Positions 42,831 to 51,993 of a stretch of 64,000 nt of DNA are shown one piece after another (within the stretch, counting starts at the first letter, position 1; each line of letters begins with the position of its first letter). A program made the translations under genes and the position numbers. The DNA lies in NCBI GenBank assembly GCA_007118975.1, contig SKQO01000016.1, forward strand, positions 1 to 64,000, written 5' to 3'. The notes under the pieces were generated by a model, which had not been told where the DNA came from, did not search any database, and saw only the letters and a program-made list of their open reading frames with translations. The DNA comes from Halobacteriales archaeon (GTDB taxonomy: Archaea > Halobacteriota > Halobacteria > Halobacteriales > SKNY01).

Positions 42831-44354
42831 TCAAGACCCACTCGACGGTCTCATGGTCTCGCCCTCGGCGGTTGTGTCCGTTGACGGGTTCACGTGGTGA
42901 CACCCAACGGATTGTTCGTTCTCGGCTGCGGCTCGAGCTACCAGGACGGCGACGATTGTCGCCGCTCGGAGCTCGTAGAGCGATCGGGATGTCCGCGTCC
43001 GAACGTACGCATCGACCTCGCCCTTGAGACGGCGTAACCCTGCCCGGGCGGTGTCGATTTCCGACGGGGAACGCACGACCCCCAGGGACTCTTCCATCAC
43101 CGACCGGAGACGTACGAACTTCTGCTGGGCGAAGTTGGCCGGCAGGGCTGGATCTCGATCCAGCAGTTCGGGTGACTCGATAGTGGTGATGCGGTGGCCG
43201 GTTGCCGCCTCGCCCGCTCGCAGCCCCCACACCAGCCCCTCGAGGAGAGAGGTGCTGGCCAGTCGGTTCGCACCGTGCACACCGGTTCGTGCACACTCCC
43301 CCACCGCGAAGAGGCCATCCAGTGAGGTTTTCCCGACGTCGTCGACGGCGATTCCTCCACAGAGGAAATGCTGGACCGGAATCACGGGGATCCCCGTTTC
43401 CCAGTCGACGTCATGAGTCTCGCAAGTTGCAGCTAGTCCGGGGAAGTTGGCCGAAAAATCGATCCCCGTAACGTCGAGCTCGACGCCACCGGTCCGCTCG
43501 TGCTCACGCATGACTGCTCGTGCTACCACGTCCCGAGGTGCGAGTTCTGCGTCGGGGTGCTCAGCCGGCATAAAGCGTTTCCCGGCCGCATTGCGGAGCA
43601 CGGCACCTTCGCCTCTGACTGCCTCACTGATGAGAAACGTCCCCGTGTCGGTTTCGCAGCCGGTCGGATGAAACTGGATGAATTCCATGTCCTCGACGCG
43701 AGCGCCGGCGAGGGCTGCCATGGCGATGCCGTCTCCGGTGGTCGACGGCGGGTTGGTCGTTCGTTGATAGAGTCCTCCGATGCCCCCGGTGGCCAGGACG
43801 GTCGCGCCGGCAAACGTAGGTGCCCACTTCCCCGCCCGCTCGAGGACGGCGCCATGGATGCGCCCCTCGTGACTCACGAGTTCAAGGGCGGCGGTATCAT
43901 CGAGTACGGTGACGTCCGTCTCTTCGAGGACGTAATTCAGGAACGGTACGTGGATGTGTTTGCCTGTCTCGGCATTGACGTGAAGGACACGTGGTTCCTT
44001 GTGGGCCGCCTCGCGACCGAACTCGTACTCCCCCGTCGAGTCAGTATCGAACTCGACGCCGATCGTGTCGACGAGCACCTCACGCACCGCCTCGTCCGCG
44101 TGTTCGACCAGTACATCGACGGCGGTCTCGCTCGCGGTCCCCCCGGAGGCGTCCAGGATATCCGCTTTGAGGCTGTCCGGATCCGATCGTGTGATCGCGA
44201 TCCCGCCCTGTGCTCGCCACGTCGAGGCCTCCGTGGGTTGTACGGCCTTGGTCACGAGCGTCACATCCGCACCCTTCCGATCTGCCGATAGTGCCGTTGC
44301 TAGTCCCGCAATACCCGCACCGACCACGAGAACGTCCGTTTCGCGTCGTTGCAT
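42831..44354 (-). CDS. nadB: L-aspartate oxidase
   Basis: A 507-residue FAD flavoprotein oxidising L-aspartate to iminoaspartate, the first step of NAD synthesis. The FAD fingerprint is TDVLVVGAGIAGLATALSADRKGADVTLV, followed by EASTWRAQGGIAI, HADEAVREVL, the GGIGGLYQRTTNPPSTTGDGIAMA loop, and DLDGLFAVGECARTGVHGANRLASTSLLEGLVWG-type FAD contacts near residue 355. The C-terminal helical domain of succinate-dehydrogenase-like flavoproteins is present and ends in an acidic tail. It lies between nadA (12-bp gap) and nadC (3-bp gap), clearly co-transcribed. Confidence 0.95.
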   Translation of the reverse strand: MQRRETDVLVVGAGIAGLATALSADRKGADVTLVTKAVQPTEASTWRAQGGIAITRSDPDSLKADILDASGGTASETAVDVLVEHADEAVREVLVDTIGVEFDTDSTGEYEFGREAAHKEPRVLHVNAETGKHIHVPFLNYVLEETDVTVLDDTAALELVSHEGRIHGAVLERAGKWAPTFAGATVLATGGIGGLYQRTTNPPSTTGDGIAMAALAGARVEDMEFIQFHPTGCETDTGTFLISEAVRGEGAVLRNAAGKRFMPAEHPDAELAPRDVVARAVMREHERTGGVELDVTGIDFSANFPGLAATCETHDVDWETGIPVIPVQHFLCGGIAVDDVGKTSLDGLFAVGECARTGVHGANRLASTSLLEGLVWGLRAGEAATGHRITTIESPELLDRDPALPANFAQQKFVRLRSVMEESLGVVRSPSEIDTARAGLRRLKGEVDAYVRTRTSRSLYELRAATIVAVLVARAAAENEQSVGCHHVNPSTDTTAEGETMRPSSGS

Positions 44355-44366
44355 CGCTTTTCTCCA

Positions 44367-45494
44367 TTAGACCTCGAGCATTCGGTCGAGCGCGACTCGT
44401 GCCAGCTCCTTCTCCGCCGGTTGCACCTCGATCACGTTGTGGACGACCCCGTCCCGGAGTTCCTCGAGTATCCAGCACAGGTAGTTGGGATCGATCTGAC
44501 GCATTGCGTTGCAATCCATGCACGCGTCACCACAGAGTGGCAAGACAGTAACATCCGGATGCCACCGCGCGAGGTGTTCGGCAAGGTGAATCTCGGTGCC
44601 GATCGCCCAGACATCCCCGGGATCGGCCGATGCGACGGTTTCACAGATGGTGGACGTACTGCCGACGACATCAGCTGCCTCGACGACCTCCCGGCGGCAT
44701 TCGGGATGAACGACGACCTGTGCTTCGGGGTGTTCCTGCCGGATCGTCTCGACGTGTTCCGGTCGGAACCGTTCGTGAACCTGACAATACCCGTCCCACA
44801 GGATGATGTCCTTCTCGGTCGCCTTCTCCGCATCACTTGTCGGGTCCCACGGATCCCACTCAACGCACTCGTCTTCCATGCCGAGTCGGTGCGCCGTGTT
44901 CTCACCGAGGTGTTTATCCGGCAGAAAGAGCACCTTCTCGCCCCGATCGAACGCCCATTCGAAGGCACGATGGGCGTTCGACGACGTGCAGACGAGGCCA
45001 CCCTGCTCCGCACAGAACGCCTTCAGGTCCGCGTACGAGTTCATATACGTGATCGGGATGATGTCCGCGTCGGTCGCTGCGGTGATCTCTGCCCACGCCG
45101 AATCGACCTGAAGGGCTTCCGCCATCCCGGCCATCGGGCAGGACGCCTCCATGCTGGGCAAAAGGACGGACTGTGTGTCGTCCGTGATGATGTCCGCCGA
45201 CTCCGCCATGAACGTCACGCCGCCGAACACGACATACCGGGCATCGGTCTCCGCTGCGGCCTTGCTGAGTTCGTAGGAATCACCCACGAAATCGGCGTGC
45301 TCGACGATCTCTCGGCGCTGGTAGTTGTGCCCCAGGATGACGACCTCGTCGCCGAGTTCCTCGAGCGCGGCGCGTATCCGAGCGCATCGCTGGTCCTCGG
45401 TCAGGTCCCGATAGTTCACGGGAAGCTGCTCGAGGTTGTCATATTTGAAGAGGCTCAGGTCCGTCTCGAAATCCGCTGTTTCCATTGCTGGCAT
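44367..45494 (-). CDS. nadA: Quinolinate synthase
   Basis: A 375-residue 4Fe-4S enzyme condensing iminoaspartate with dihydroxyacetone phosphate to give quinolinate. The three expected cluster cysteine regions are seen: SMEASCPMAGMA, GGLVCTSSNAHRA and CGDACMDCNAMRQ near the C-terminus. Other landmarks are VVILGHNYQRREIVEHADFVGDS and VHPECRREVVEAADVVGSTSTI. It is first in the nadABC operon. ATG 45494 or 45485 (MPAMET) could start it. The upstream sequence contains a tgtacagtaca palindrome and AT-rich boxes, which may regulate the operon. Confidence 0.95.
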   Translation of the reverse strand: MPAMETADFETDLSLFKYDNLEQLPVNYRDLTEDQRCARIRAALEELGDEVVILGHNYQRREIVEHADFVGDSYELSKAAAETDARYVVFGGVTFMAESADIITDDTQSVLLPSMEASCPMAGMAEALQVDSAWAEITAATDADIIPITYMNSYADLKAFCAEQGGLVCTSSNAHRAFEWAFDRGEKVLFLPDKHLGENTAHRLGMEDECVEWDPWDPTSDAEKATEKDIILWDGYCQVHERFRPEHVETIRQEHPEAQVVVHPECRREVVEAADVVGSTSTICETVASADPGDVWAIGTEIHLAEHLARWHPDVTVLPLCGDACMDCNAMRQIDPNYLCWILEELRDGVVHNVIEVQPAEKELARVALDRMLEV

Positions 45495-45510
45495 TTTCCA
45501 CTGGCTCCGA

Positions 45511-46290
45511 TTACTGTCTGTCTACGATGAGGGGTTTTGAAAAATCTTTGTGTACAGTACAATTTATCGGTGGGTCTATCCGCTTAATAAGGGACAACCG
45601 TTTACGGAGGTTGTCCACCGCGGCGGGGGCTAGGCCACTCTCCGGCCCCAACGCCAGCGGTTCCACTGTCACGCCCAGTGTCATCGAAACGGTTCGCCTC
45701 GAGAATGGTGTGTTCGAATTCCGTTCGATCACCTCACGATACTTGCGCCAGACGACCCTGGCGATCAAGTAACGAGGGCCGACCCCCGTGTTGTTGTCCC
45801 CCACGACTGGCCAACGACACGTCCTCGTGATCTCGATTATCTGTCCGACATCACCAGTCAAGCGCCCGTACCAGTTTACGGCGATCGGCCATTTCAGCAT
45901 CAAGCACCGGTTTGCACCCGGACGCTCCAAACTCCGGTTGGAAGATGGACCACCCCGACCTGTCTTCCAATCTCTACCGCTAGCGCGTGCGGGTGGCAGA
46001 CTGGATTGATCCGCTTTAGACGCAGTGAATCCGCCAACAAGCACTGTCCCGAGGGGAAAAAGCCCGTTCGGGAACCATGCCCACGTCAAGACTAATTTGC
46101 TGGCGGCGCCGGGACGCCAGCCTCGCCAAGGCCACCGATCCACCAGCAACGGGTTGAGCGATGGTGAATCATCTAGACAGTCAATGGCGAGTTGTCGGCG
46201 CCGCCCATCATACACGACATCCATACCCAGCCATGGGTCCGTGAGGTGTGGACTGACTGCGCTCGATTGGGATCGACTGGTTCCCAACAC
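45511..46290 (-). other. Unconvincing 259-codon open frame in an 844-bp gap
   Basis: The gap between nadA and the small membrane gene (45495-46338) contains this long minus frame. The translation is rich in Arg, Trp and Pro, lacks the acidic bias of real genes here, and its codons show weak GC preference at third positions. The 3' part (RYLIARVVWRKYREVIERNSNTPFSRRTVSMTLGV) is the most protein-like. The frame also overlaps the likely nadA promoter. I regard it as spurious or a relic, with no other gene visible in the gap. Confidence 0.25.
45551..45561. promoter_or_regulatory. Palindrome TGTAC-A-GTACA upstream of nadA
   Basis: A perfect 5-bp inverted repeat around a single base, 57 bp before the nadA start, adjacent to aatttatc and within 35 bp of cttaataagg, which may be TATA elements. 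Its position would suit a repressor site for NAD-synthesis control. No regulator gene is adjacent. Confidence 0.4.
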
Positions 46291-46338
46291 CGACCGATTC
46301 GCACGCCATCGTGCTCCACAGTCAGTCCCTGAGCGGGA

Positions 46339-46620
46339 TCAGTCGCGCATCGCCCGAACAATGCCGGCGACAACCACCGATAACAGGTAACAGGAGACGA
46401 GGAATGGGACCCAGTAAACGACAAGCTTGTACTGGGGGACGATCCGCTCGCCGACGATCGTCAGCCCGACGAATAGCACGTAGCCCGGTCCGGCCAGCGG
46501 GGTCGTCAGTCTCACATCGACAGTGGCGGCGACGAACGGAAGCGTGAGAACCCCGAACACCGCCCAGACACCGGATCCAGCGGCGAGCTGCCAGTACCGA
46601 TCGACCCAATCGGAAGTCAT
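46339..46620 (-). CDS. Small three-helix membrane protein
   Basis: A 93-residue membrane protein with three hydrophobic segments (SGVWAVFGVLTLPFVAATV, GPGYVLFVGLTIVG, VVYWVPFLVSCYLLSVVVAGIV). I do not recognise the family. Its ATG overlaps the last bases of the M14-type deacylase gene (46617-46620), so the two are probably co-translated. A role beside the deacylase, at the membrane, is inference only. Confidence 0.65.
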   Translation of the reverse strand: MTSDWVDRYWQLAAGSGVWAVFGVLTLPFVAATVDVRLTTPLAGPGYVLFVGLTIVGERIVPQYKLVVYWVPFLVSCYLLSVVVAGIVRAMRD

Positions 46621-47417
46621 CGGTCCGCCGCCACTCGTTCGATCCCATGTGCGCCCAGCAACCGCGCTGCGATCAGCGTTGTCCAGTCAACCTGCGTCTC
46701 GAGGTCGAGGAGGAACTCGGTGAGTTCGACGATGTAGCCAGCCGTTCCGAGGTCAGCGCCGACTTTATGAATGATCATCGGGCGGTTGCCACCGAGTTCG
46801 TTCCCGACGGTAAACCGATGGAACCGCAGCGTGCGCGGGACGATCTCATCGTTGAGATCCTGTACGAGCGTTTCCGCATGCTCTAAAGCGTCTCCGGTGG
46901 CCGTCGGGAAGATCGCCTGCCCCACCCAGCGGTCATGGGTTTCGAAGATCCCGCGCGAGCGGTGCAGGTCGACGACGATTTCCGGCTGCGTGTCCACGAT
47001 CAGGTTCCACAGCGCCCGGGCCAGCTCTGTCTTGGGTTCCTCGCCGGCTGGAAACTTTCGATTGAGATCGCCGTCGGGGCCCTCCCTGCTATTCGCCCGG
47101 ATGGCGGCCACGTCAGCCCACGGCACGACGATCAGCGACCCTTTCGCGAGCGTCCAGTCGAGGATCGCCTCGGCAGCCCGGTAGCCGTTCACCTCGTCTC
47201 CGTGCACCCCGCCGATAATGACACCCGTCGGGCCGTCGTCTCCGCCCCCGAGTTCGTAGTAGGTCGTCTCCCGATCGGTGTCTTCCAGGAGGGTCCCGGT
47301 CGCGGATAGCGGTGGCACAGCTGGCGACGTGTCTCCTTCGTACTCGCCGACGACGATGCCGCCCAGTGCCGTCCCGACGACCGCCGTACCCGCCGCGAGT
47401 GCGGCTCTCCTGTTCAT
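46617..47417 (-). CDS. Succinylglutamate desuccinylase/aspartoacylase-type hydrolase
   Basis: A 266-residue zinc-dependent M14-fold deacylase. Zinc ligands are visible as H and E in VIIGGVHGDEVNGYRAAE and H in PEIVVDLHRSRGIF. An Arg-rich substrate loop is SREGPDGDLNRKFPAGEEPKTELARAL. The N-terminus MNRRAALAAGTAVVGTALGGIVVG contains twin arginines followed by a hydrophobic stretch, a likely Tat export signal or membrane anchor common in haloarchaea. The enzyme therefore probably acts outside the cell on an N-acyl or peptide-like substrate. It overlaps the downstream three-helix membrane gene by four bases. Confidence 0.85.
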   Translation of the reverse strand: MNRRAALAAGTAVVGTALGGIVVGEYEGDTSPAVPPLSATGTLLEDTDRETTYYELGGGDDGPTGVIIGGVHGDEVNGYRAAEAILDWTLAKGSLIVVPWADVAAIRANSREGPDGDLNRKFPAGEEPKTELARALWNLIVDTQPEIVVDLHRSRGIFETHDRWVGQAIFPTATGDALEHAETLVQDLNDEIVPRTLRFHRFTVGNELGGNRPMIIHKVGADLGTAGYIVELTEFLLDLETQVDWTTLIAARLLGAHGIERVAADR

Positions 47418-47602
47418 GGCCGTCCGTTGTCCACCTCCGTACGTTATTATCCCGACGGTAAGGTCCGTTCACCCTCGCGAAGAAATCGGTCACCGGGGGA
47501 CTCCTCGCCCGGTTCCGTTTCTAATCCAGGTGGCCCACCGAGCTTTCCCCACACACATGCGCTCGGGGCTACTGTGTTGTTCGGTTCCAGTGTGTATCGG
47601 AC

Positions 47603-48739
47603 TCAGAAGTCCTGATACGGCTCGGATTCGATCGGGATCTGGTCGACCGGTTCGGCGCGAGCAATCGCGTCGGCCTCGAGTTCTGTTCCCCACCCCGGTC
47701 CCGCCGGTGGACGTGCCAGCCCGTCTTCCAGCTGGATCGAGGAAGTGAGCAATTCGTCGTAGCGATCTAGATAATTCACGAACACTTCTTGCATGAAACA
47801 GTTCGGAATGGCCATATCGAGGTGGAGGCTCGCGACCGTCGAGATCGGCCCATTCGAGTTGTGGGGTGCGACGGACGTGTAGTGTGTCTGGGCTGCAGCA
47901 GCGATCTTCGTGAGTTCGGAAATCCCCCCGGCATGACAGATATCGGGTTGGATAATCCCGACTGCCTGGGCGTTCAACAGTGGCTCGAAGTCCCAGCGCG
48001 AGAATAGTTGTTCCCCGGTTGCGACCGGTACATCGATCTGACGCGCCAGTGTGACGAGGGCGTCAACGTTGTCGAAGAGGACTGGCTCCTCGAGCCAGGC
48101 GATATCGTAGGCAGTTAATCCCTTGGCGACGCGCTCTGCGCTCCACCGGTTCAGTCGACCTCGAATATCCACGGCGATCTCACAACCACTGCCGACGGCG
48201 TCGCGGACGGCACCGACTGCATCGACACCTTTCTGGAGGCGATCCGGATCGATAACTTGCTCGCCGAGGAACGGGTAGAATTTGACTCCTCGATATCCCT
48301 CATCCGCAACATCGCGGGCCGCCCCAGCGAGGGCACCGGTCGATTCTGCCCCTTCGAACCATCCGTTCGCGTACGTCGGAACCGCCTCCCTTGTTGGGCC
48401 ACCTAGCAGAGCGTACACGGGTCTGCCGAGTACTTTCCCCTTGATATCCCACAGGGCAAGATCGATCGCACTGATCGCGGACATCGTCACCGGACCACCT
48501 GTCCAGGTGACGCGCCGATACATCGAGGTCCACAGGTGTTCAATCCTTCTTGGATCCCGGCCCTGCAGAAATTCACCGAATTTACGGAGGTCCGCCATCA
48601 CTGCTGCGTCCTTGTACTGGAGGCTGGCTTCTCCCACACCAACGACCCCTGTGTCGGTCTCCAGCTCGACGAAGATCCAGTTCGTGTGTTCCTCGCGATC
48701 CGCCCGAACCCTCGAGATTTTTGTGTTGACGATTTCCAT
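47603..48739 (-). CDS. Galactonate/mannonate-dehydratase-like enolase superfamily protein
   Basis: A 378-residue sugar-acid dehydratase of the enolase superfamily, DgoD-like branch. In order: a GVVGVGEASLQYKD capping-domain strand, GYRGVKFYPF, metal ligands Asp in EIAVDIRGRL, Glu in IAWLEEPV and Glu in PVATGEQLFSRWDF, then IIQPDICHAGGISEL and the catalytic His in SVAPHNSNGPIS. It would remove water from an aldonic acid to give a 2-keto-3-deoxy acid. The start is the ATG at 48739. It stands alone, but is the second such enzyme in the window, distinct from the one at 37.7 kb, so the strain probably handles at least two sugar acids. Confidence 0.87.
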   Translation of the reverse strand: MEIVNTKISRVRADREEHTNWIFVELETDTGVVGVGEASLQYKDAAVMADLRKFGEFLQGRDPRRIEHLWTSMYRRVTWTGGPVTMSAISAIDLALWDIKGKVLGRPVYALLGGPTREAVPTYANGWFEGAESTGALAGAARDVADEGYRGVKFYPFLGEQVIDPDRLQKGVDAVGAVRDAVGSGCEIAVDIRGRLNRWSAERVAKGLTAYDIAWLEEPVLFDNVDALVTLARQIDVPVATGEQLFSRWDFEPLLNAQAVGIIQPDICHAGGISELTKIAAAAQTHYTSVAPHNSNGPISTVASLHLDMAIPNCFMQEVFVNYLDRYDELLTSSIQLEDGLARPPAGPGWGTELEADAIARAEPVDQIPIESEPYQDF

Positions 48740-49149
48740 GCGTCGGTCTAACAGACCCGCGAGGGGGCGGCTCCAAAAGCGTAGAGGTGAAACAGGGCGC
48801 CGAATCCGCCCGTATGGCGGGGTGCCTCAGCGAACGTTCTGGATGCGGTAATCACAGACAAACAGGGTGGCAATGCCTGGACGATTGGTCCCGGGTAAGA
48901 TCCAACAACCTGAGGTCAGGTTTTTTTTGCTGGGTGCTCTCCCGGGCGAGCGCGTCGGGACGTGTCACGTCTACGCAGTAAGGACAGTGCTGTTCGCTAC
49001 CCGTGTCTGTGTCAGGGAACATCGATGTCAACGACGCGTTGAGCCGGGGCGAGGAGCTCGCCGGTCGCGTGACACCGAGCGCTTCCATCGCTGAGTCGCC
49101 CACTGGCATGTTGCTGCCCGAGCAGCACAACGGAGCACTTCGAATCGGT
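48740..49149. other. Intergenic region, 410 bp
   Basis: Lies between the dehydratase start and the DUF35 gene end. The plus frame 49003-49431 begins with an acidic stretch but becomes antisense to the DUF35 gene. I do not support a gene here. Confidence 0.4.
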
Positions 49150-49521
49150 TCAACTGGGGGTGAACGTGATGACTGGGGGCCAGTCCTCACGCCGCTCGAC
49201 CCCTACTGTAACGCCGTCACCCGGCCTGACATCCTCGTTACCACTGAGTTGTCCGGTGAGCCGCACATTCTCGTCAAATTCGGCGATGACGACCGTATAG
49301 GGCGCTTCTCCCTCGAACTTCGGAGTCGTCACGTGAATCTCCGTCGCGGCCACGACCGTTGCCGACATCGACAACGGGGCGTCGATCATCTCGGGCTCGC
49401 CGCACGTCGGACACGTCTGTCGCGGCGGTAAGCCTGATTCGCCACAGGCCGCACAGCGGCGATACTGCGGCTCTTCCCGGTCCACTGCCGCGGCGAACGA
49501 TTCGTACCAGGATGCCGTCAT
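49150..49521 (-). CDS. DUF35 OB-fold/zinc-ribbon protein (thiolase partner)
   Basis: A 123-residue protein. A rubredoxin-like zinc ribbon RCAACGESGLPPRQTCPTCGEPEM is followed by an OB fold (SATVVAATEIHVTTPKFEGEAPYTVVIAEFDENVRLTGQL). In archaea such proteins form complexes with thiolases, either feeding HMG-CoA synthase or, as in Haloferax mediterranei, acting as the beta subunit of beta-ketothiolase. I chose the ATG at 49521, which overlaps the thiolase stop by four bases; the longer track frame lies inside the thiolase gene. The overlap strongly implies a stoichiometric complex with that thiolase. Confidence 0.88.
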   Translation of the reverse strand: MTASWYESFAAAVDREEPQYRRCAACGESGLPPRQTCPTCGEPEMIDAPLSMSATVVAATEIHVTTPKFEGEAPYTVVIAEFDENVRLTGQLSGNEDVRPGDGVTVGVERREDWPPVITFTPS

Positions 49522-50678
49522 CCCGCCACCTCCAGAACGTGCACGACCGCACTCGCACCGCTGCCCCCCACGTTGTGTGTCACGCCGATAGCTGAATCGG
49601 GGACCTGGTTCGGATGTCGCCCCTCGAGCTGTTTGACGATCTCTACGAGCTGGGCGACACCAGTCGCCCCCACGGGGTGACCCTTCGCGATCAGTCCGCC
49701 GGAGGTGTTCACCGGGATGCGACCCTCCTTGGCGGTCTCCCCCGTGGTCGTCAGGGTGGCCCCCTCCCCGCGCTCGCACAGCCCGAGCGATTCAACCGCC
49801 AGCAGTTCAGCGATCGTAAAACAATCGTGGACCTCGCAGACGTCGATGTCCTCCGGGACGATCCCGGCCGCGGTATACGCCCGTTCTGCCGCCCGCTCTG
49901 CTGCTCTGGTACGCCCCATATCCTCGCGGTCCTGTAGGGCCAGGGTATCCCCGGCCTGTCCCCTCCCGGCAATCCGGACGTCCGGTGAAAGCCCGTGATT
50001 TGCCGCGAACTCCGGGGAGACAACGATCAGCGCGCTGGCGCCGTCAGTGATGGGACAACAGTCGAACAAGCCGAGCGGTGGCGCAATCGGCCGTGCCTCC
50101 AGTACCTCCTCGATCGTGACTTCCTCCTGGAACTGGGAAATCGGGTTCGAGACGCCATTTCGCCGGTTTTTGACGGCCACCTGGGCGAGATCCTCCTCGG
50201 AGACGTCGTATGTGTTCATATACTCCCGCGCCATCAGCGCGTAGATCCCGGGGAACGTCAATCCGGCCTCGTTCTCGTACTCGTTATCGGCCGCGTTGGC
50301 CAATGCGTCCGTGATTACCGCGATCCCTGTGGCGTACATCATCTCGACCCCGCCGACAAGGACCACGTCGGCCTGCCCGGCGTCGATCGCGTCGACAGCC
50401 CGACTGACAGCCGTACCGGACGATGCGCATGCGCTTTCGACCGTTGCCGTGGGCACGTCAGGGATTCCCAAGTAATCCGCCATCAGCGCGCCCATGTGGC
50501 CTTGGTCGTCCGTCAGTGCCCCCATGAAATTGCCCACGTAGACGGCGTCGATGTCTACCGCGGTCAACGAGACGAGACCGATGGCTGCCTCCGCGGCATC
50601 CCGGAACAGTTCGCGCGCCGACAGGTCATCGTGTTTGCCGAAGGTAGTGCTGGCCGCGCCAGCGATGAGCGCCGTCAT
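49518..50678 (-). CDS. Thiolase family acyltransferase (catalytic subunit)
   Basis: A 386-residue thiolase-fold enzyme. The nucleophile Cys is in VESACASSGTAVSRAVDAI, the active-site His residues are in CEVHDCFTIAELL and GGLIAKGHPVGATG, and the last motif reads GVTHNVGGSGAS with no second catalytic Cys in the C-x-G position. That pattern marks the SCP2/archaeal type. It would condense acyl-CoA with acetyl-CoA or run in reverse. Together with the overlapping DUF35 gene it resembles the two-subunit haloarchaeal beta-ketothiolase. It is divergent from a FabG/PhaB-like reductase. ATG at 50678. Confidence 0.9.
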   Translation of the reverse strand: MTALIAGAASTTFGKHDDLSARELFRDAAEAAIGLVSLTAVDIDAVYVGNFMGALTDDQGHMGALMADYLGIPDVPTATVESACASSGTAVSRAVDAIDAGQADVVLVGGVEMMYATGIAVITDALANAADNEYENEAGLTFPGIYALMAREYMNTYDVSEEDLAQVAVKNRRNGVSNPISQFQEEVTIEEVLEARPIAPPLGLFDCCPITDGASALIVVSPEFAANHGLSPDVRIAGRGQAGDTLALQDREDMGRTRAAERAAERAYTAAGIVPEDIDVCEVHDCFTIAELLAVESLGLCERGEGATLTTTGETAKEGRIPVNTSGGLIAKGHPVGATGVAQLVEIVKQLEGRHPNQVPDSAIGVTHNVGGSGASAVVHVLEVAG

Positions 50679-50967
50679 GTTAGATTACATATGGGTGTTC
50701 GGGGTAAGCCGACGTGATCGCTCCCACGTTGCGAGAACGCGTCGGCTGGGGACGGGTGACCAGTATCGGCAGGACGTCCGGTGAGGACTTCGGGGCGAAC
50801 GCCGAGAGGGCTTCACACGAACGGTCCGTTCCTCCCGACCCGTGGGAACGAGCGGAGTGTCTTCCTTAGTCGGGAGGCGTGGTGTTGATCGAACGGGACG
50901 GAGGGAGCGTGGAACGAGTCGGTTACTGGTGTCGTCCTCGCGCCCAGTTCGTCCCAGAGACACATCT

Positions 50968-51750
50968 ATGTCGCTCGCCAGACCACACACCGGAGACGAA
51001 CAGGCACGTTCGCTGCAGGGGAAGACCTGCCTCGTGACGGGCGGATCACGAGGAATCGGACGCGTGATCGCGATCGAATTAGCGCGACACGGCGCCGATG
51101 TCGCGGTAAACTATCGTAATTCAATACGGAAGGCAGGAGCCGTAGCCGACACGATCGAACGCATCGGGGAAAACGCCGTCGCCGTCGAGTCCGATGTGGC
51201 CGAGATGGAAACGGTCGAGCGGATGGTCGAAGAAGTCCACGGCGCGCTCGGGACCATCGACGTGCTGGTGAACAACGCCGGCATCACCGCCGACCGACGC
51301 TTCTCGGACATGACGCGCGAGGAATGGGACCGGGTCATCGACGTCAATTTGGGCGGCGCATTCAACTGCTCGAAGGCCTGTTACGAGGACGTTCGTGACT
51401 CCCCCGATGGCCGGATCATCAATATCTCATCGGTGGTTGCCCAGCGGGGAAACTACGGCCAGGCAAACTACGCGGCTTCGAAAAGCGGGCTATTCGGTCT
51501 CACCCGCTCATTGGCGCTCGAACTCGCCGGGTCTGGTGCGACGGCTAACTGCGTGGCGCCTGGATTCACCGCGACGGACATGTTGTCGACTGTGCCAGAC
51601 GGAGTTCGTGACCGCATTCGGGAACGGATCCCGATGAATCGTTTTGCACAGCCGGAGGAGGTTGTCGGGTCGGTTCGGTTTTTGGCAGCACCGGAGTCGA
51701 GCTACGTGACCGGGCAAGTGATCGGCGTCAACGGTGGGATGGTACAGTAG
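50968..51750 (+). CDS. FabG/PhaB-like SDR (3-ketoacyl reductase)
   Basis: A 260-residue classical short-chain dehydrogenase. The cofactor loop is CLVTGGSRGIGRVIAIELARHG with Asn-Tyr-Arg at the end of strand 2 (AVNYRNS), suggesting NADPH preference. VNNAGITADRRFSDMTREEWDRVIDVN is intact, and the catalytic Ser-Tyr-Lys is in INISSVVAQRGNYGQANYAASKSG. The motif set is that of 3-oxoacyl-ACP or acetoacetyl-CoA reductases. I chose ATG 50968 (MSLARPHTGDEQ); the track frame from 50842 includes a basic extension. It is divergent from the thiolase across 289 bp, and the two activities are consecutive steps in hydroxyacyl-CoA formation. The gene ends in TAG. Confidence 0.87.
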   Translation: MSLARPHTGDEQARSLQGKTCLVTGGSRGIGRVIAIELARHGADVAVNYRNSIRKAGAVADTIERIGENAVAVESDVAEMETVERMVEEVHGALGTIDVLVNNAGITADRRFSDMTREEWDRVIDVNLGGAFNCSKACYEDVRDSPDGRIINISSVVAQRGNYGQANYAASKSGLFGLTRSLALELAGSGATANCVAPGFTATDMLSTVPDGVRDRIRERIPMNRFAQPEEVVGSVRFLAAPESSYVTGQVIGVNGGMVQ

Positions 51751-51993
51751 GAGCTCCCACAGTACCATCAGGGGGAAGAGGGTAACTGGTTCTGCGGACC
51801 CTTCGAGGGGTGCTCGCGGGTGCCATCGAATGACGTCGGGTTTGATTCGGCGAGCCGCTTGGCGTGGCTGCCGTCCGATCTGATTCGGAGATCACGAGCA
51901 GCGGCACACAACCTTGCTGTCACGGCCGGCTGGAGCGACTAGCGTGTTGATTGCGGGCGCAATCGCTCGAGTATCGCAGGTGGAGCCGACGGC

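Noticed and set aside
45511-46290. 259-codon ORF upstream of nadA as a real gene
   Set aside because: Not acidic, weak third-position GC bias, no recognisable family, and it overlaps the likely nadA promoter. Listed only as an unconvincing frame.
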